From an uncultured Lachnospiraceae bacterium (GTDB taxonomy: Bacteria > Bacillota > Clostridia > Lachnospirales > Lachnospiraceae): a stretch of DNA of 63,978 bases. The stretch covers positions 1-63,978 of the forward strand of contig CANOMQ010000021.1 in the NCBI GenBank assembly GCA_947567595.1, read 5' to 3'. Position numbers and translations under genes: made by a program. The notes below the pieces were generated by a model. It saw nothing but the letters and a program-made list of their open reading frames with translations, did not search any database and was not told the origin of the DNA. Below, piece after piece: positions 27,195-35,727 of the stretch (positions are counted from its first letter, which is position 1; the number at the start of each line of letters is the position of its first letter).

Positions 27195-28027
27195 AAAGAC
27201 TGATTGGAAAGAAAGGCTTGGTCACTGGTATGTTGTTTAGTATTATCATTGTGTGTCTGAATGCGGGGGAACGGCTTCGGGCGACCATAGAGAGCGTGTT
27301 TGCACAGGGTTATCAGGATTTTGAGATTGTGCTAAAGGACGGCGGTTCCTCGGACGGCTCGGTAGAGGAGATTTCCCAAACGATACAGGACGCGCGTCTT
27401 TATATTTACCAAAAGAAGGACAGCGGTATTTATGACGCGATGAATCAGGCGGTGGAGCTTGCGGGCGGGGATTACTTTATTTTTATGAATGCGGGGGACA
27501 GCTTTTATGATGATACGGTTCTTGAAAAAATTGCAGATGTTGTTTTAAATAGAGAAAAAACACCCGATATTATTTATGGAAACCTTTATCACAAGGGACT
27601 TTCGACGGTTATCCACGCGGCACCGGAAATCAATGATTTCGCATGTTATCGAAATGTGCCCTGTCATCAGACGTGCTTTTACAGCAGAAGACTGTTCCTA
27701 GAGCGTGCCTATCATCAAATCTACAATGTGCGTGCAGACTATGAGCATTTTCTGTGGTGCTTTTATGTGAAAAAGGCGGATATCTGCTATGCGCCTGTGA
27801 TTGTCGCTTCCTATGAGGGCGGCGGGTATTCGGAGACGAAGGAAAACAAACGGCGTTCGGCAAGGCAGCATAGAGCGATTACCGTGATGTACATGGGAAA
27901 GAAAAAGGTTTGGAAATACCGTCTGATTATGCTGCTAAGTCTTGCACCGCTTCGCACCGCGATTGCGAATAGCAAGTATTTGTCGTCGGGATACAATAAG
28001 GTTAAGAGTTTATTTTATAAAATATAA
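27191..28027 (+). CDS. family 2 glycosyltransferase (WcaA-like)
   Basis: GT-A enzyme of 278 residues: FSIIIVCLNAGERLRATIES, VLKDGGSSDGSVEE, and FMNAGDSFYDD near 100, where the usual DxD is the AGD variant common in colanic-acid type transferases. The C-terminal half has NVPCHQTCFYSRRLF-type acceptor region. ATG 27191 overlaps the polymerase stop, but the conserved domain begins just after a second in-frame ATG at 27230, which may be the true start. Confidence 0.85.
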   Translation: MKRLIGKKGLVTGMLFSIIIVCLNAGERLRATIESVFAQGYQDFEIVLKDGGSSDGSVEEISQTIQDARLYIYQKKDSGIYDAMNQAVELAGGDYFIFMNAGDSFYDDTVLEKIADVVLNREKTPDIIYGNLYHKGLSTVIHAAPEINDFACYRNVPCHQTCFYSRRLFLERAYHQIYNVRADYEHFLWCFYVKKADICYAPVIVASYEGGGYSETKENKRRSARQHRAITVMYMGKKKVWKYRLIMLLSLAPLRTAIANSKYLSSGYNKVKSLFYKI

Positions 28028-28042
28028 AATGGAGGATACAAG

Positions 28043-29344
28043 ATGAAGGTACTATGGCTGTGCAATATTATGCTCCCGTTTATCGCTAAGAGCCTCGGGC
28101 AGAAAATCATTGTCAAGGAGGGGTGGCTTTCCGGTTTGGTGACGAAGCTGATGCAGAACCAAAAACAGAATAACATCACGCTTGCGCTCTGCTTTCCTGC
28201 TTCGGAGGATTTGGACATGGTAAAAACCGACCAATCGCTTTTTGTGAAGGATAAAGCGGACGGAATTGATTATTATATCTTTCGGGAGGACACGGTGCAT
28301 CCGGAGCTTTACGACGCGAACATGGAGGAGAGCCTAGGCGCCATCATCAATGATTTTGGACCAGATGTGGTTCACATCTTCGGGACGGAGTTTCCGCATA
28401 CGCTTGCCTGCGTGAAGGCGTTTCACAATCCAAAGCGCACGTTAATCGGGATTCAGGGGCTTTGCAGCGCGATTGCCGATGTGTATATGGCGGATTTGCC
28501 GCTTGCGGCGCAGAAGAAAAAGACAGTCCGTGACATGCTGAAAAAGGACGGGTTGTTTGAGCAGCAGGCAAAGTTTCGAAAGCGCGGCGAGTACGAAAAG
28601 GAGGCGCTTTCGTTGGTCGGTCATGTGACGGGACGCACGGACTTTGACCGGGAGATGACGAAGAAGCTTGCGCCGCAGGCGAAGTATCATTTTATGAATG
28701 AGACGCTTCGGGGCGAATTTTATACGAATACGTGGAACATTGATAAGATGGAGCAGCATTCGCTGTTTCTAAGTCAGGGAAATTATCCGATTAAGGGGCT
28801 GCATTATGTGCTGGATGTTTTGCCGGAAATCGTCGAGGAGTATGAAAATACGATGGTTTATGTGGCGGGTGATGTCATTACGGCGCACGGGAGCCTGCGG
28901 GACAAAATCCGGCTGTCCGGTTACGGGAAATATCTGCTTGGTCAGATTAAAAAGAATAAGCTTGAGGAGCATGTCAAGTTTGTGGGAAGGCTTCATTCGG
29001 ACAGAATGTGTGCGCGTTTTTTAAAAACACATGTTTTCGTATGCCCGTCGGCAATTGAAAACTCGCCAAATTCCGTGGGGGAGGCAATGCTTCTTGGCGT
29101 GCCTGTGGTCTCGGCAGATGTGGGCGGCGTGCATAATCTTCTGACGGATAAAAAGGACGGGCTGTTGTATCCAAAGGATAAGCCAAAGCGTTTGAAGGAC
29201 GCGATTTTGCAGATTTTTGAGGACGATAAGCTTGCAATGTATTTTTCGACCAATGCGCGGGCGCACGCAATGCAGACACATGATCCGAACACGAATTATC
29301 ACAGATTGATGGAGATTTATTATGAAATTGACCATTGTATCTAA
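28043..29344 (+). CDS. family 4 glycosyltransferase (GT-B fold)
   Basis: The 433 residues form a retaining GT-B enzyme. The acceptor half begins KVLWLCNIMLP, and the donor half has the E-x7-E signature in ENSPNSVGEAMLLGVPVVS near 335, followed by a DVGGVHNLL glycine-rich loop. An insertion of about 60 residues around 140-200 (KKKTVRDMLKKDGLFEQQ) is Lys-rich. GGAGG lies before the ATG. It overlaps the next gene by 23 bases. Confidence 0.9.
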   Translation: MKVLWLCNIMLPFIAKSLGQKIIVKEGWLSGLVTKLMQNQKQNNITLALCFPASEDLDMVKTDQSLFVKDKADGIDYYIFREDTVHPELYDANMEESLGAIINDFGPDVVHIFGTEFPHTLACVKAFHNPKRTLIGIQGLCSAIADVYMADLPLAAQKKKTVRDMLKKDGLFEQQAKFRKRGEYEKEALSLVGHVTGRTDFDREMTKKLAPQAKYHFMNETLRGEFYTNTWNIDKMEQHSLFLSQGNYPIKGLHYVLDVLPEIVEEYENTMVYVAGDVITAHGSLRDKIRLSGYGKYLLGQIKKNKLEEHVKFVGRLHSDRMCARFLKTHVFVCPSAIENSPNSVGEAMLLGVPVVSADVGGVHNLLTDKKDGLLYPKDKPKRLKDAILQIFEDDKLAMYFSTNARAHAMQTHDPNTNYHRLMEIYYEIDHCI

Positions 29345-30536
29345 TTATATCAACCATCACCAAATTCCGATGGCAAATACGCTGTATGAGAAGCTGGGGG
29401 CGGATTTTGCCTTTATTCAGACGCAGCCGATGGAGGAGGAACGCGTCAGGATGGGGTGGGGGAGCGAGGTTTCGGATATTCCCTATCTTAGGCTTTATTA
29501 TGAGGACGGGGCGAATTGTGCGGATTTGATTATGGAGAGTGATATTGTTGTTTTTGGCGGCGTTGAGGACGAGCGTTATATCAAGCCGAGATTAAATGCG
29601 GGTAAAATCGTCATTCGCGCGAGTGAGCGGCTTTACCGTGAGGGGCAGTGGAAGTCCATTTCGCCAAGGGGCAGGAAAAAGAAGTACGAAGACCACACGC
29701 AGTATGCCAATGCGCCGGTTTATCTTTTGTGCCACGGGGCGTATGTGGCGTCGGATTTTGCGATTGTCCATGCGTATCCGGGTAAGAAGTTTATGTGGGG
29801 GTATTTTCCGGCGGTCAATGTGTATGATTTGGACGAGCTGTTTTTGCGGAAGCGGCGTGAGGGGGGTGAAGGAAAAACGTACGTTCGGATTTTGTGGGCG
29901 GGACGGTTTTTGAAGCTAAAGCACCCTGAGTATGCGATAAAAGTGGCGGCGTATTTAAAAAAGAAGGGGATTGCGTTTCGGCTTGATATGGTGGGCGGCG
30001 GTGATTTGGAGAAGCCGTTAAAGCGCATGACGGCGCGCTTGGGGCTTTCGGATGTGGTTTCATTTCATGGATTTTTGCCGCCGCAGGACGTGAGGCGATA
30101 TATGGAGGAAGCGGATATTTTTCTGTTTACCAGCAATTATTTGGAGGGCTGGGGGGCGGTTTTGAACGAGGCGATGAACAGTGCGTGCGCGGTGGTGGCA
30201 GGTCACGGGATTGGGGCGGTGCCGTTTCTTTTACGGCATGGCGAGAACGGGCTTATCTATCGGACGGGGTGCTTTCGGGAATTTGCGGCGTATGTTTTGC
30301 GGCTGTGCAAGGACGAAGCGCTTCGCAGGCGGCTTGGCACGAATGCGTATCGGACGATGATAAAGGAGTGGAACCCGCAGGAGGCAGCCAAGCGGCTTTT
30401 GCGGTTTAGCGAGGGGCTTTTAAAAGGGGAGGTCAATCCCGAGGCGGCGGGACCGCTTAGCATTGCACCTGTTATTCACCCGGGAGCGGGCTATCGTTAT
30501 GCGCATAACAGGTCAAATAAACAAAACAACAGGTGA
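29322..30536 (+). CDS. family 4 glycosyltransferase (GT-B fold)
   Basis: A 404-residue GT-B enzyme: KLTIVSNYINHHQIP at the start, the linker RILWAGRFLKLKHPEYAIK near 190, and the E-x7-E motif EGWGAVLNE near 275. The C-terminal 20 residues (HPGAGYRYAHNRSNKQNNR-like) are polar and probably disordered. GGAG 8 bases before the ATG sets the start inside the preceding gene. Donor sugar unknown. Confidence 0.9.
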   Translation: MKLTIVSNYINHHQIPMANTLYEKLGADFAFIQTQPMEEERVRMGWGSEVSDIPYLRLYYEDGANCADLIMESDIVVFGGVEDERYIKPRLNAGKIVIRASERLYREGQWKSISPRGRKKKYEDHTQYANAPVYLLCHGAYVASDFAIVHAYPGKKFMWGYFPAVNVYDLDELFLRKRREGGEGKTYVRILWAGRFLKLKHPEYAIKVAAYLKKKGIAFRLDMVGGGDLEKPLKRMTARLGLSDVVSFHGFLPPQDVRRYMEEADIFLFTSNYLEGWGAVLNEAMNSACAVVAGHGIGAVPFLLRHGENGLIYRTGCFREFAAYVLRLCKDEALRRRLGTNAYRTMIKEWNPQEAAKRLLRFSEGLLKGEVNPEAAGPLSIAPVIHPGAGYRYAHNRSNKQNNR

Positions 30537-30541
30537 TATTT

Positions 30542-31660
30542 ATGGAGAAAACAAAGAGCAGGATTTACGTCTGCCATACTTTTTATCATGTATATGTGTC
30601 AATTTTAAAGGAAATGAAGCTGCAAAGAAAAACAGTGCCGTCAGCGTACCGCAAGGCGGATATTGCGTTAAGCTCAATATCGACAAATTTTGAAAATCTG
30701 GGCGAGCGGCTTAGGCGTACGGGGATTTTTGACACGGTTTACGCGCTCGATGAAAAACGGGAGGACTTTTTCCCGCAGCTTGCAAAATACCGTGCCAATT
30801 ATAATAATGTGCTGCGTCATCTGATGAACAGAATGATTTTCACAAAGAAGCTTGCAAAGTGCGAAATTCCATATATGGCGCAGATTGATTTTAAGGCGTA
30901 TGAGGACGTTTACGTGTTTTGCGACAGCGACCCGATTGGATATTATCTGAATTACAAGCATATTTATTATCATGCGGTGGAGGACGGGCTGGACTGCCTG
31001 AAAAATCTGGACGACGCGTTTGTGGCGAACAGCGCGCACTTTAAGCTAAAGACGTGGCTTTCGCGCAGGAACGTGATTTTTGTGATGAACGGGTGGGGGA
31101 AATACTGCCTTGACATGGAGATTAACGACCGCAGCGTTGTGCCGACGGACTGCCCGCGCTTTGTGGAGGTGCCAAGGAAGCCCTTGGAAAATGCCTTGAC
31201 GGCGGAGCAGAAAAAGCTGATGATACAGGCATTTATTGAAGATGCTGACGCGCTCATGGAGCAGCTAAAGCCTTCCCGCATAGGGGAGGAGTTTGCGTGT
31301 TTCCTGACGGAGCCGCACCCGGTAGACGAGGAGGCGCGCAAGAAGGTCTGTTTGGACGTGCTTGCGCAGTATTGCAAAGGGTACCGCGTGCTGATTAAGC
31401 CGCACCCACGGGATTTGATTGACTATGCAGCGCTTTGCCCCGACGCGGTGGTGCTTCGGGGGCGGTTTCCGGTGGAGGTCTTGAACTTTTTTGAGGGACT
31501 CAAAATAAAGCGTGCTGTATCAATCGTTACGACGGCGATGAACAGCATGGATTTTGTGGAGGAAAAGATTAATCTTGGCGCGTCGTTTTGGGACGCGTAT
31601 GAGGAACCGGAAAAACATGCATATAATAAGAAGGCAGGGCTGAACCTTGCGAACGGTTAG
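30542..31660 (+). CDS. GT52-like glycosyltransferase (sialyltransferase/TagF-like GT-B)
   Basis: The 372 residues begin RIYVCHTFYHVYVSILK, the N-terminal pattern of GT52 and polysialyltransferase-type enzymes. They continue with YVFCDSDPIGYYLN and HAVEDGLDC (an E/D-D-G acceptor motif), and a donor site LIKPHPRDLIDYA near 285. GT52 members transfer sialic-acid-type or glucose residues; with a pseudaminic acid operon close by, this is my best candidate for the nonulosonate transferase. ATG 30542 follows AGGTGA. The stop is UAG, and 23 protein-like codons follow in frame (31661-31732), so the C-terminus may be truncated. Confidence 0.68.
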   Translation: MEKTKSRIYVCHTFYHVYVSILKEMKLQRKTVPSAYRKADIALSSISTNFENLGERLRRTGIFDTVYALDEKREDFFPQLAKYRANYNNVLRHLMNRMIFTKKLAKCEIPYMAQIDFKAYEDVYVFCDSDPIGYYLNYKHIYYHAVEDGLDCLKNLDDAFVANSAHFKLKTWLSRRNVIFVMNGWGKYCLDMEINDRSVVPTDCPRFVEVPRKPLENALTAEQKKLMIQAFIEDADALMEQLKPSRIGEEFACFLTEPHPVDEEARKKVCLDVLAQYCKGYRVLIKPHPRDLIDYAALCPDAVVLRGRFPVEVLNFFEGLKIKRAVSIVTTAMNSMDFVEEKINLGASFWDAYEEPEKHAYNKKAGLNLANG

Positions 31661-31732
31661 GAAGCGCTTCTTAGCGTTTACAGGAAGCTTGGAATGGCAG
31701 GAGAAACAGCAGCAACAGTAGAAAGACTGTGA
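31661..31732 (+). other. in-frame protein-like tail after a UAG stop
   Basis: After the UAG at 31658-31660 the same frame stays open for 23 codons, giving EALLSVYRKLGMAGE then TAATVERL, before TGA. It reads like an amphipathic helix, not spacer DNA. It could be the lost C-terminus of the GT52-like protein (nonsense mutation or sequence error) or chance. UAG is an ordinary stop elsewhere in this window, so recoding is unlikely. Confidence 0.4.
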
Positions 31733-31751
31733 GAGGAGCAGAGATATTTCA

Positions 31752-33506
31752 ATGCTGAAAATATTAAAGAAGATAAACATTTTAATGGATAAAAAACAAA
31801 AGGGGCAGATGGCGCGGCTTTTGGTGATGATGATTATCTCCGCGGGGCTTGAGACGGGCGCGGTGATGATGGTGATGGCGGTGGTACAGCTCATCATCAA
31901 TCCGGTTGTCTTGGAGCAAGGGGAAACCTACCAAAAAATATGCGCTTTGCTTCACTTGCAGAATACGGTGCAGTTTTCCGTGCTTGCGATTTTGTTTCTG
32001 ATTGGGCTTTACGCGGCGAAAAATATCTTTGCGTTTTTTCTGCAGAGAAACCTTTACCGCTTTGTGTTCACCAATCAGTTTCAGACGGCGTCCAATCTGA
32101 TGAAAAACTTTGTGCGGCGTGAATATGAGTTCTATCTTGACGCGGAAACATCTGTTATTCAAAGAAGCATTACGGCGGACGTGAGCAATATGTACGCGCT
32201 GATTATGTCCGTTTTACAGATTGCGTCGGAGGCGATTGTGGTGGTGTTCCTTGTGGCGGCGCTGGCGATTGAGGACCCAGTCATGACAGTTGTTATTGCA
32301 GTGCTTTTGGGCGTGACGCTTGTGGTGATTAAGAATATTATCAAGCCGATTATGAACCGTACGGGCAAGGAAAACCAAGACTTTGGCGCGTCAATGTTCG
32401 CGTGGATTTCGCAGACGGTGCAGGGTATTAAGGAGATTAAGGTCGCGGGGCGCGAGCAGTATTTTATCGGGGAATACTGCAAGGTCGGTGAGGGGTATGT
32501 CAAGGCGATGGAGCGGTTCAGCTTATTTAATAACACCCCGAAGCTTTTGATAGAAACGGTGTGTATTGCGGGATTGCTGGGCTATATTATGGTACTGATT
32601 TTGATTGGCGCGGATGTGTCGTCAATGGTGTCGCTGTTTGCGGCGTTCGGGATTGCGGCAATGCGTCTTTTGCCGGCGGCAAGCAGGATTAACAACCAAA
32701 TGACGAGCATGGCGTTTAACGAGCCGTTTTTCTTTAACGTGAGCGACAATCTCATCGAGGAGACGGACGAGGCACACACGGATATTTCGTATGCGGTTGT
32801 CGCAAAGGAAAAGCTTCCGGTCACGCGGGAGGTGAAGCTTTCCGGCATTACGTACCATTATCCGAACTCGGACAGGCTGATTTTTGACAATGCGACGGTG
32901 AGCTTTCCGATTGGCAAGTCGATTGGCATTAAGGGCGCAAGCGGTGCGGGAAAGACGACGATTATTGACATTCTGCTTGGGCTTTTGAAGCTGCAGGGTG
33001 GCAAGGTGCTTGCAGATGATGTGGACATTCAGGAGCATTACAGGGAGTGGCTTGCGAATGTGGGGTATATCCCGCAGATGATTTTTCTCTTGGACGCGGA
33101 TATCCGAAAAAATGTTGCGTTTGGCGTGCCGGAGGAGGAGATTGACGACGAGAAGCTTTGGTATGCGTTAAAAGAGGCGCAGCTTGACGAATTTGTGAAG
33201 ACTTTGCCGGAGGGTGTACACACTGGAATTGGAGAGCGCGGTATCCGGCTTTCGGGTGGGCAGCGCCAGCGAATCGGGATTGCGCGGGCATTGTATAACG
33301 ACCCGGAGGTCTTGATTTTGGACGAGGCGACTTCGGCTTTGGATAATGAGACGGAGGCGGCGATTATGGAGTCGATTAACAGGCTGCATGGCAAAAAAAC
33401 GCTTGTTATTATCGCGCACAGGCTACAGACGATTGAGAAGTGCGATATGGTGTTTGTGGTGGAGAACGGGAAGATTGTACAGGAGGGATTGTCATATGAA
33501 GCTTAG
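31752..33506 (+). CDS. ABC transporter with fused membrane and ATPase domains (PglK/MsbA-like flippase)
   Basis: The 584-residue half-transporter has about six membrane helices in the first 330 residues and a nucleotide-binding domain after about 360: Walker A GASGAGKTT near 397, Q-loop region VGYIPQMIFLL, signature LSGGQRQRIGIARAL near 500, Walker B VLILDEATSALD, and a switch His in VIIAHR. A homodimer is expected. Its place in a glycan cluster and resemblance to PglK point to flipping of a lipid-linked oligosaccharide. No Wzx-type flippase was seen. The next gene starts inside its last codons. Confidence 0.88.
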   Translation: MLKILKKINILMDKKQKGQMARLLVMMIISAGLETGAVMMVMAVVQLIINPVVLEQGETYQKICALLHLQNTVQFSVLAILFLIGLYAAKNIFAFFLQRNLYRFVFTNQFQTASNLMKNFVRREYEFYLDAETSVIQRSITADVSNMYALIMSVLQIASEAIVVVFLVAALAIEDPVMTVVIAVLLGVTLVVIKNIIKPIMNRTGKENQDFGASMFAWISQTVQGIKEIKVAGREQYFIGEYCKVGEGYVKAMERFSLFNNTPKLLIETVCIAGLLGYIMVLILIGADVSSMVSLFAAFGIAAMRLLPAASRINNQMTSMAFNEPFFFNVSDNLIEETDEAHTDISYAVVAKEKLPVTREVKLSGITYHYPNSDRLIFDNATVSFPIGKSIGIKGASGAGKTTIIDILLGLLKLQGGKVLADDVDIQEHYREWLANVGYIPQMIFLLDADIRKNVAFGVPEEEIDDEKLWYALKEAQLDEFVKTLPEGVHTGIGERGIRLSGGQRQRIGIARALYNDPEVLILDEATSALDNETEAAIMESINRLHGKKTLVIIAHRLQTIEKCDMVFVVENGKIVQEGLSYEA

Positions 33507-34527
33507 TATCGTGGTTCCGGTTTATAATATGGCGGGAGGGAATAAGCTTCGTTTTTGCCTTGACTCGCTTGTAAATCAGACGATAGCGGATTATGAAATC
33601 ATTGCGGTGGACGACGCGTCCACGGACAATTCGCTTGCAATCCTGCGGGAGTACGAGTCGAACTATCCGTGGAAGTTTAAGGTGGTGCCCTCGTATGAGA
33701 ATTTGAAGCAGGGCGGCGCGCGCAACAAGGGCATTGAGGCAGCGCGTGGGACGTGGATTGGCTTTGTGGATTCCGATGACTGGATTGCGCCCGATATGTA
33801 CGAGAAGCTGATTGGAAAGGCGCAGCAGACAGGAGCGGACGTGGTCGGGTGCGACTACTGCATGACAGACACGCAGAGCATGAAGGTCGGGAAGCTGATG
33901 CCAAACAACACGATGGAGCAGACCGGGGTGCTTGACCAAGAAAAGTATAAGCTGCTTGTGATGAACCCGGGGAGCATGGTAATCAAGGTGTATCTGAAGG
34001 AAGTGATTGATACGCATCATCTGCGGTTTCCCGAAAGGACGTTTTATGAGGACAACTGCGCCTCACCGATTTGGATGCTGCATTTTACACATTTTGAGAA
34101 GGTGGAGGAGCCGCTTTATTATTATTACCAGCATGATTTGTCAACGGTGCACGCCATCAGCATGGAAAAGTGTGAGGCAAGGCTTCTGATGGGAAAACGC
34201 TTGATTGAGGAGGCGCGCAGGTGTGGGTTTTATAAGCCATATCGGCAGGAGTTTGAATTTGCGTTTTCGAAGCTGTATTATATGAATACGCTGTTTACGT
34301 ATATGCTTGGCATGAAACAGCCGCGGCTTGATTTTCTGAAGCTGATTGCGGACGGCATGCGGCATGAGTTCCCGGATTTTCAGGAGAATGTTTATTATCA
34401 GAAGGAGTTTGACGCGGAGCAGAAAAAGCTTGCGGCAATGCATATGCAGTCGCCGCTGCGGTTTTTGGTTTATTTTAAGCTGCTGTATTTTTATCGGAAT
34501 ATTCGGGGGAAAAGTAGGAAAGAATAG
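33496..34527 (+). CDS. family 2 glycosyltransferase
   Basis: The 343-residue enzyme begins KLSIVVPVYNMAGGNKL and has VDDASTDNS, GGARNKGIEAARG and metal motif FVDSDDWIAPDMYEKL near 95, the classical GT2 set used in capsule and teichoic acid synthesis. The C-terminal 130 residues are helical without membrane spans. ATG 33496 is preceded by AGGAGGG within the ABC gene, so translation is coupled. It closes the first glycan unit; 34528-34651 then carries a new promoter. Confidence 0.9.
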   Translation: MKLSIVVPVYNMAGGNKLRFCLDSLVNQTIADYEIIAVDDASTDNSLAILREYESNYPWKFKVVPSYENLKQGGARNKGIEAARGTWIGFVDSDDWIAPDMYEKLIGKAQQTGADVVGCDYCMTDTQSMKVGKLMPNNTMEQTGVLDQEKYKLLVMNPGSMVIKVYLKEVIDTHHLRFPERTFYEDNCASPIWMLHFTHFEKVEEPLYYYYQHDLSTVHAISMEKCEARLLMGKRLIEEARRCGFYKPYRQEFEFAFSKLYYMNTLFTYMLGMKQPRLDFLKLIADGMRHEFPDFQENVYYQKEFDAEQKKLAAMHMQSPLRFLVYFKLLYFYRNIRGKSRKE

Positions 34528-34568
34528 GGAAATAATCAGGAAATAATCGTTGGAAGCAGTTTATGCTT

Positions 34569-34597
34569 TTGACGTTTTTGGAAAGATATGGTAAGAT
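34569..34597 (+). promoter_or_regulatory. sigma-A promoter of the pse operon
   Basis: TTGACG (34569-34574), a 17-base spacer and TAAGAT (34592-34597), with a leader of about 50 nt to pseB. It gives the pseudaminic acid genes transcription independent of the upstream glycan genes. Confidence 0.7.
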
Positions 34598-34651
34598 GAA
34601 ATAAATTTTGCAATGTTTTTTTGAAAAAAAGGATTTGATGGAGGAACATAT

Positions 34652-35647
34652 ATGTTATTGGACGACAAAACAATTTTGATTACAGGCGGCACAGGTTCAT
34701 TCGGGCATTGCTTTACAAGGTACGTGCTGGAGCATTACCATCCGAAGAAGATTATTATTTATTCGAGAGATGAGTTTAAGCAGTGGATGATGGCGAATGA
34801 GTTTACGGAGTATAAGGACAAGCTGCGCTTTTTTATCGGCGATGTGCGCGACTATGAGCGTATGAAACGTGCGTTCGAGGGCGTTGACTATGTCATTCAT
34901 GCGGCGGCTCTAAAGCAGGTGCCCGCGTGCGAGTACAACCCGAATGAGGCGATTAAGACGAATGTCAACGGCGCACAGAACGTGATTGACGCGGCGCTCA
35001 ATATGGGTATCCAAAAAGTGGTTGCGCTTTCGACGGACAAGGCGGTCAATCCTGTCAATTTGTACGGCGGTACAAAGCTGGTATCGGATAAGCTGTTCAT
35101 CGCGGCGAATGCGTACTGCGGAAACAAGGATTTGAATTTTTCGATTGTGCGTTATGGAAATGTGGCGGGCAGCCGCGGCTCCGTGATTCCGTTTTTCCAG
35201 CAGTTGATTGACGAGGGCGCAAAGGAGCTGCCGATTACGGACTATCGTATGACGCGTTTCTGGATTAGCCTGACGGAGGGCGTGGAGCTTGTGATTAAGG
35301 CGCTTGAGGAAGCGAAGGGCGGCGAGACGTTTATCAGCAAAATCCCGTCGTTTAAGGTGACAGACCTTGCGGAGGCGATGTGTCCCGGTATCAAGACGAT
35401 AGAAACGGGAATCCGTCCCGGTGAAAAGCTGCACGAGGTGATGGTGACGGCTGAGGATTCGATGACGACGTACGAGTATGACAAGCATTTTATCATTTAT
35501 CCGCAGATGTTCTGGCAGGAGTCAAAGCGGCCAAATCCAAGCGGCAAGAAGGTTGCGGACGGGTTTTATTATTCGTCGGGGAACAATACGGAGTGGCTTT
35601 CGGTGGAGCAAATCCGAGAGCTTTTAAAGACAGATCTGCATGAGTAG
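34652..35647 (+). CDS. pseB: UDP-N-acetylglucosamine 4,6-dehydratase (inverting), PseB
   Basis: First step of CMP-pseudaminic acid synthesis: removes water from UDP-GlcNAc and inverts C5. The 331 residues have the NADP loop ITGGTGSFGHCFTRYVL, AALKQVPACEYNP, LSTDKAVNPVNLYGGTK (catalytic Y-x3-K changed context) and the PseB-typical RYGNVAGSRGSVIPFF. GGAGG precedes the ATG. pseC follows, giving the canonical PseB-PseC pair. Confidence 0.95.
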   Translation: MLLDDKTILITGGTGSFGHCFTRYVLEHYHPKKIIIYSRDEFKQWMMANEFTEYKDKLRFFIGDVRDYERMKRAFEGVDYVIHAAALKQVPACEYNPNEAIKTNVNGAQNVIDAALNMGIQKVVALSTDKAVNPVNLYGGTKLVSDKLFIAANAYCGNKDLNFSIVRYGNVAGSRGSVIPFFQQLIDEGAKELPITDYRMTRFWISLTEGVELVIKALEEAKGGETFISKIPSFKVTDLAEAMCPGIKTIETGIRPGEKLHEVMVTAEDSMTTYEYDKHFIIYPQMFWQESKRPNPSGKKVADGFYYSSGNNTEWLSVEQIRELLKTDLHE

Positions 35648-35648
35648 A

Positions 35649-35696
35649 GGGTGAAAAGTTTCACCCCGAAAAACGCCCAAAACAGGCGCTTTTCAC
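35649..35696 (+). promoter_or_regulatory. mutually exclusive hairpins between pseB and pseC
   Basis: GGGTGAAA (35649-35656) can pair with TTTCACCC (35659-35666). Alternatively GTGAAAAG (35651-35658) pairs perfectly with CTTTTCAC (35689-35696), enclosing a small CGCC/GGCG stem. Both cannot form together, as in attenuators or RNA-processing sites. Function unknown; the pairing is seen directly. Confidence 0.5.
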
Positions 35697-35727
35697 ATTA
35701 GATAATACAGAAAGGACAGAATGTGAT

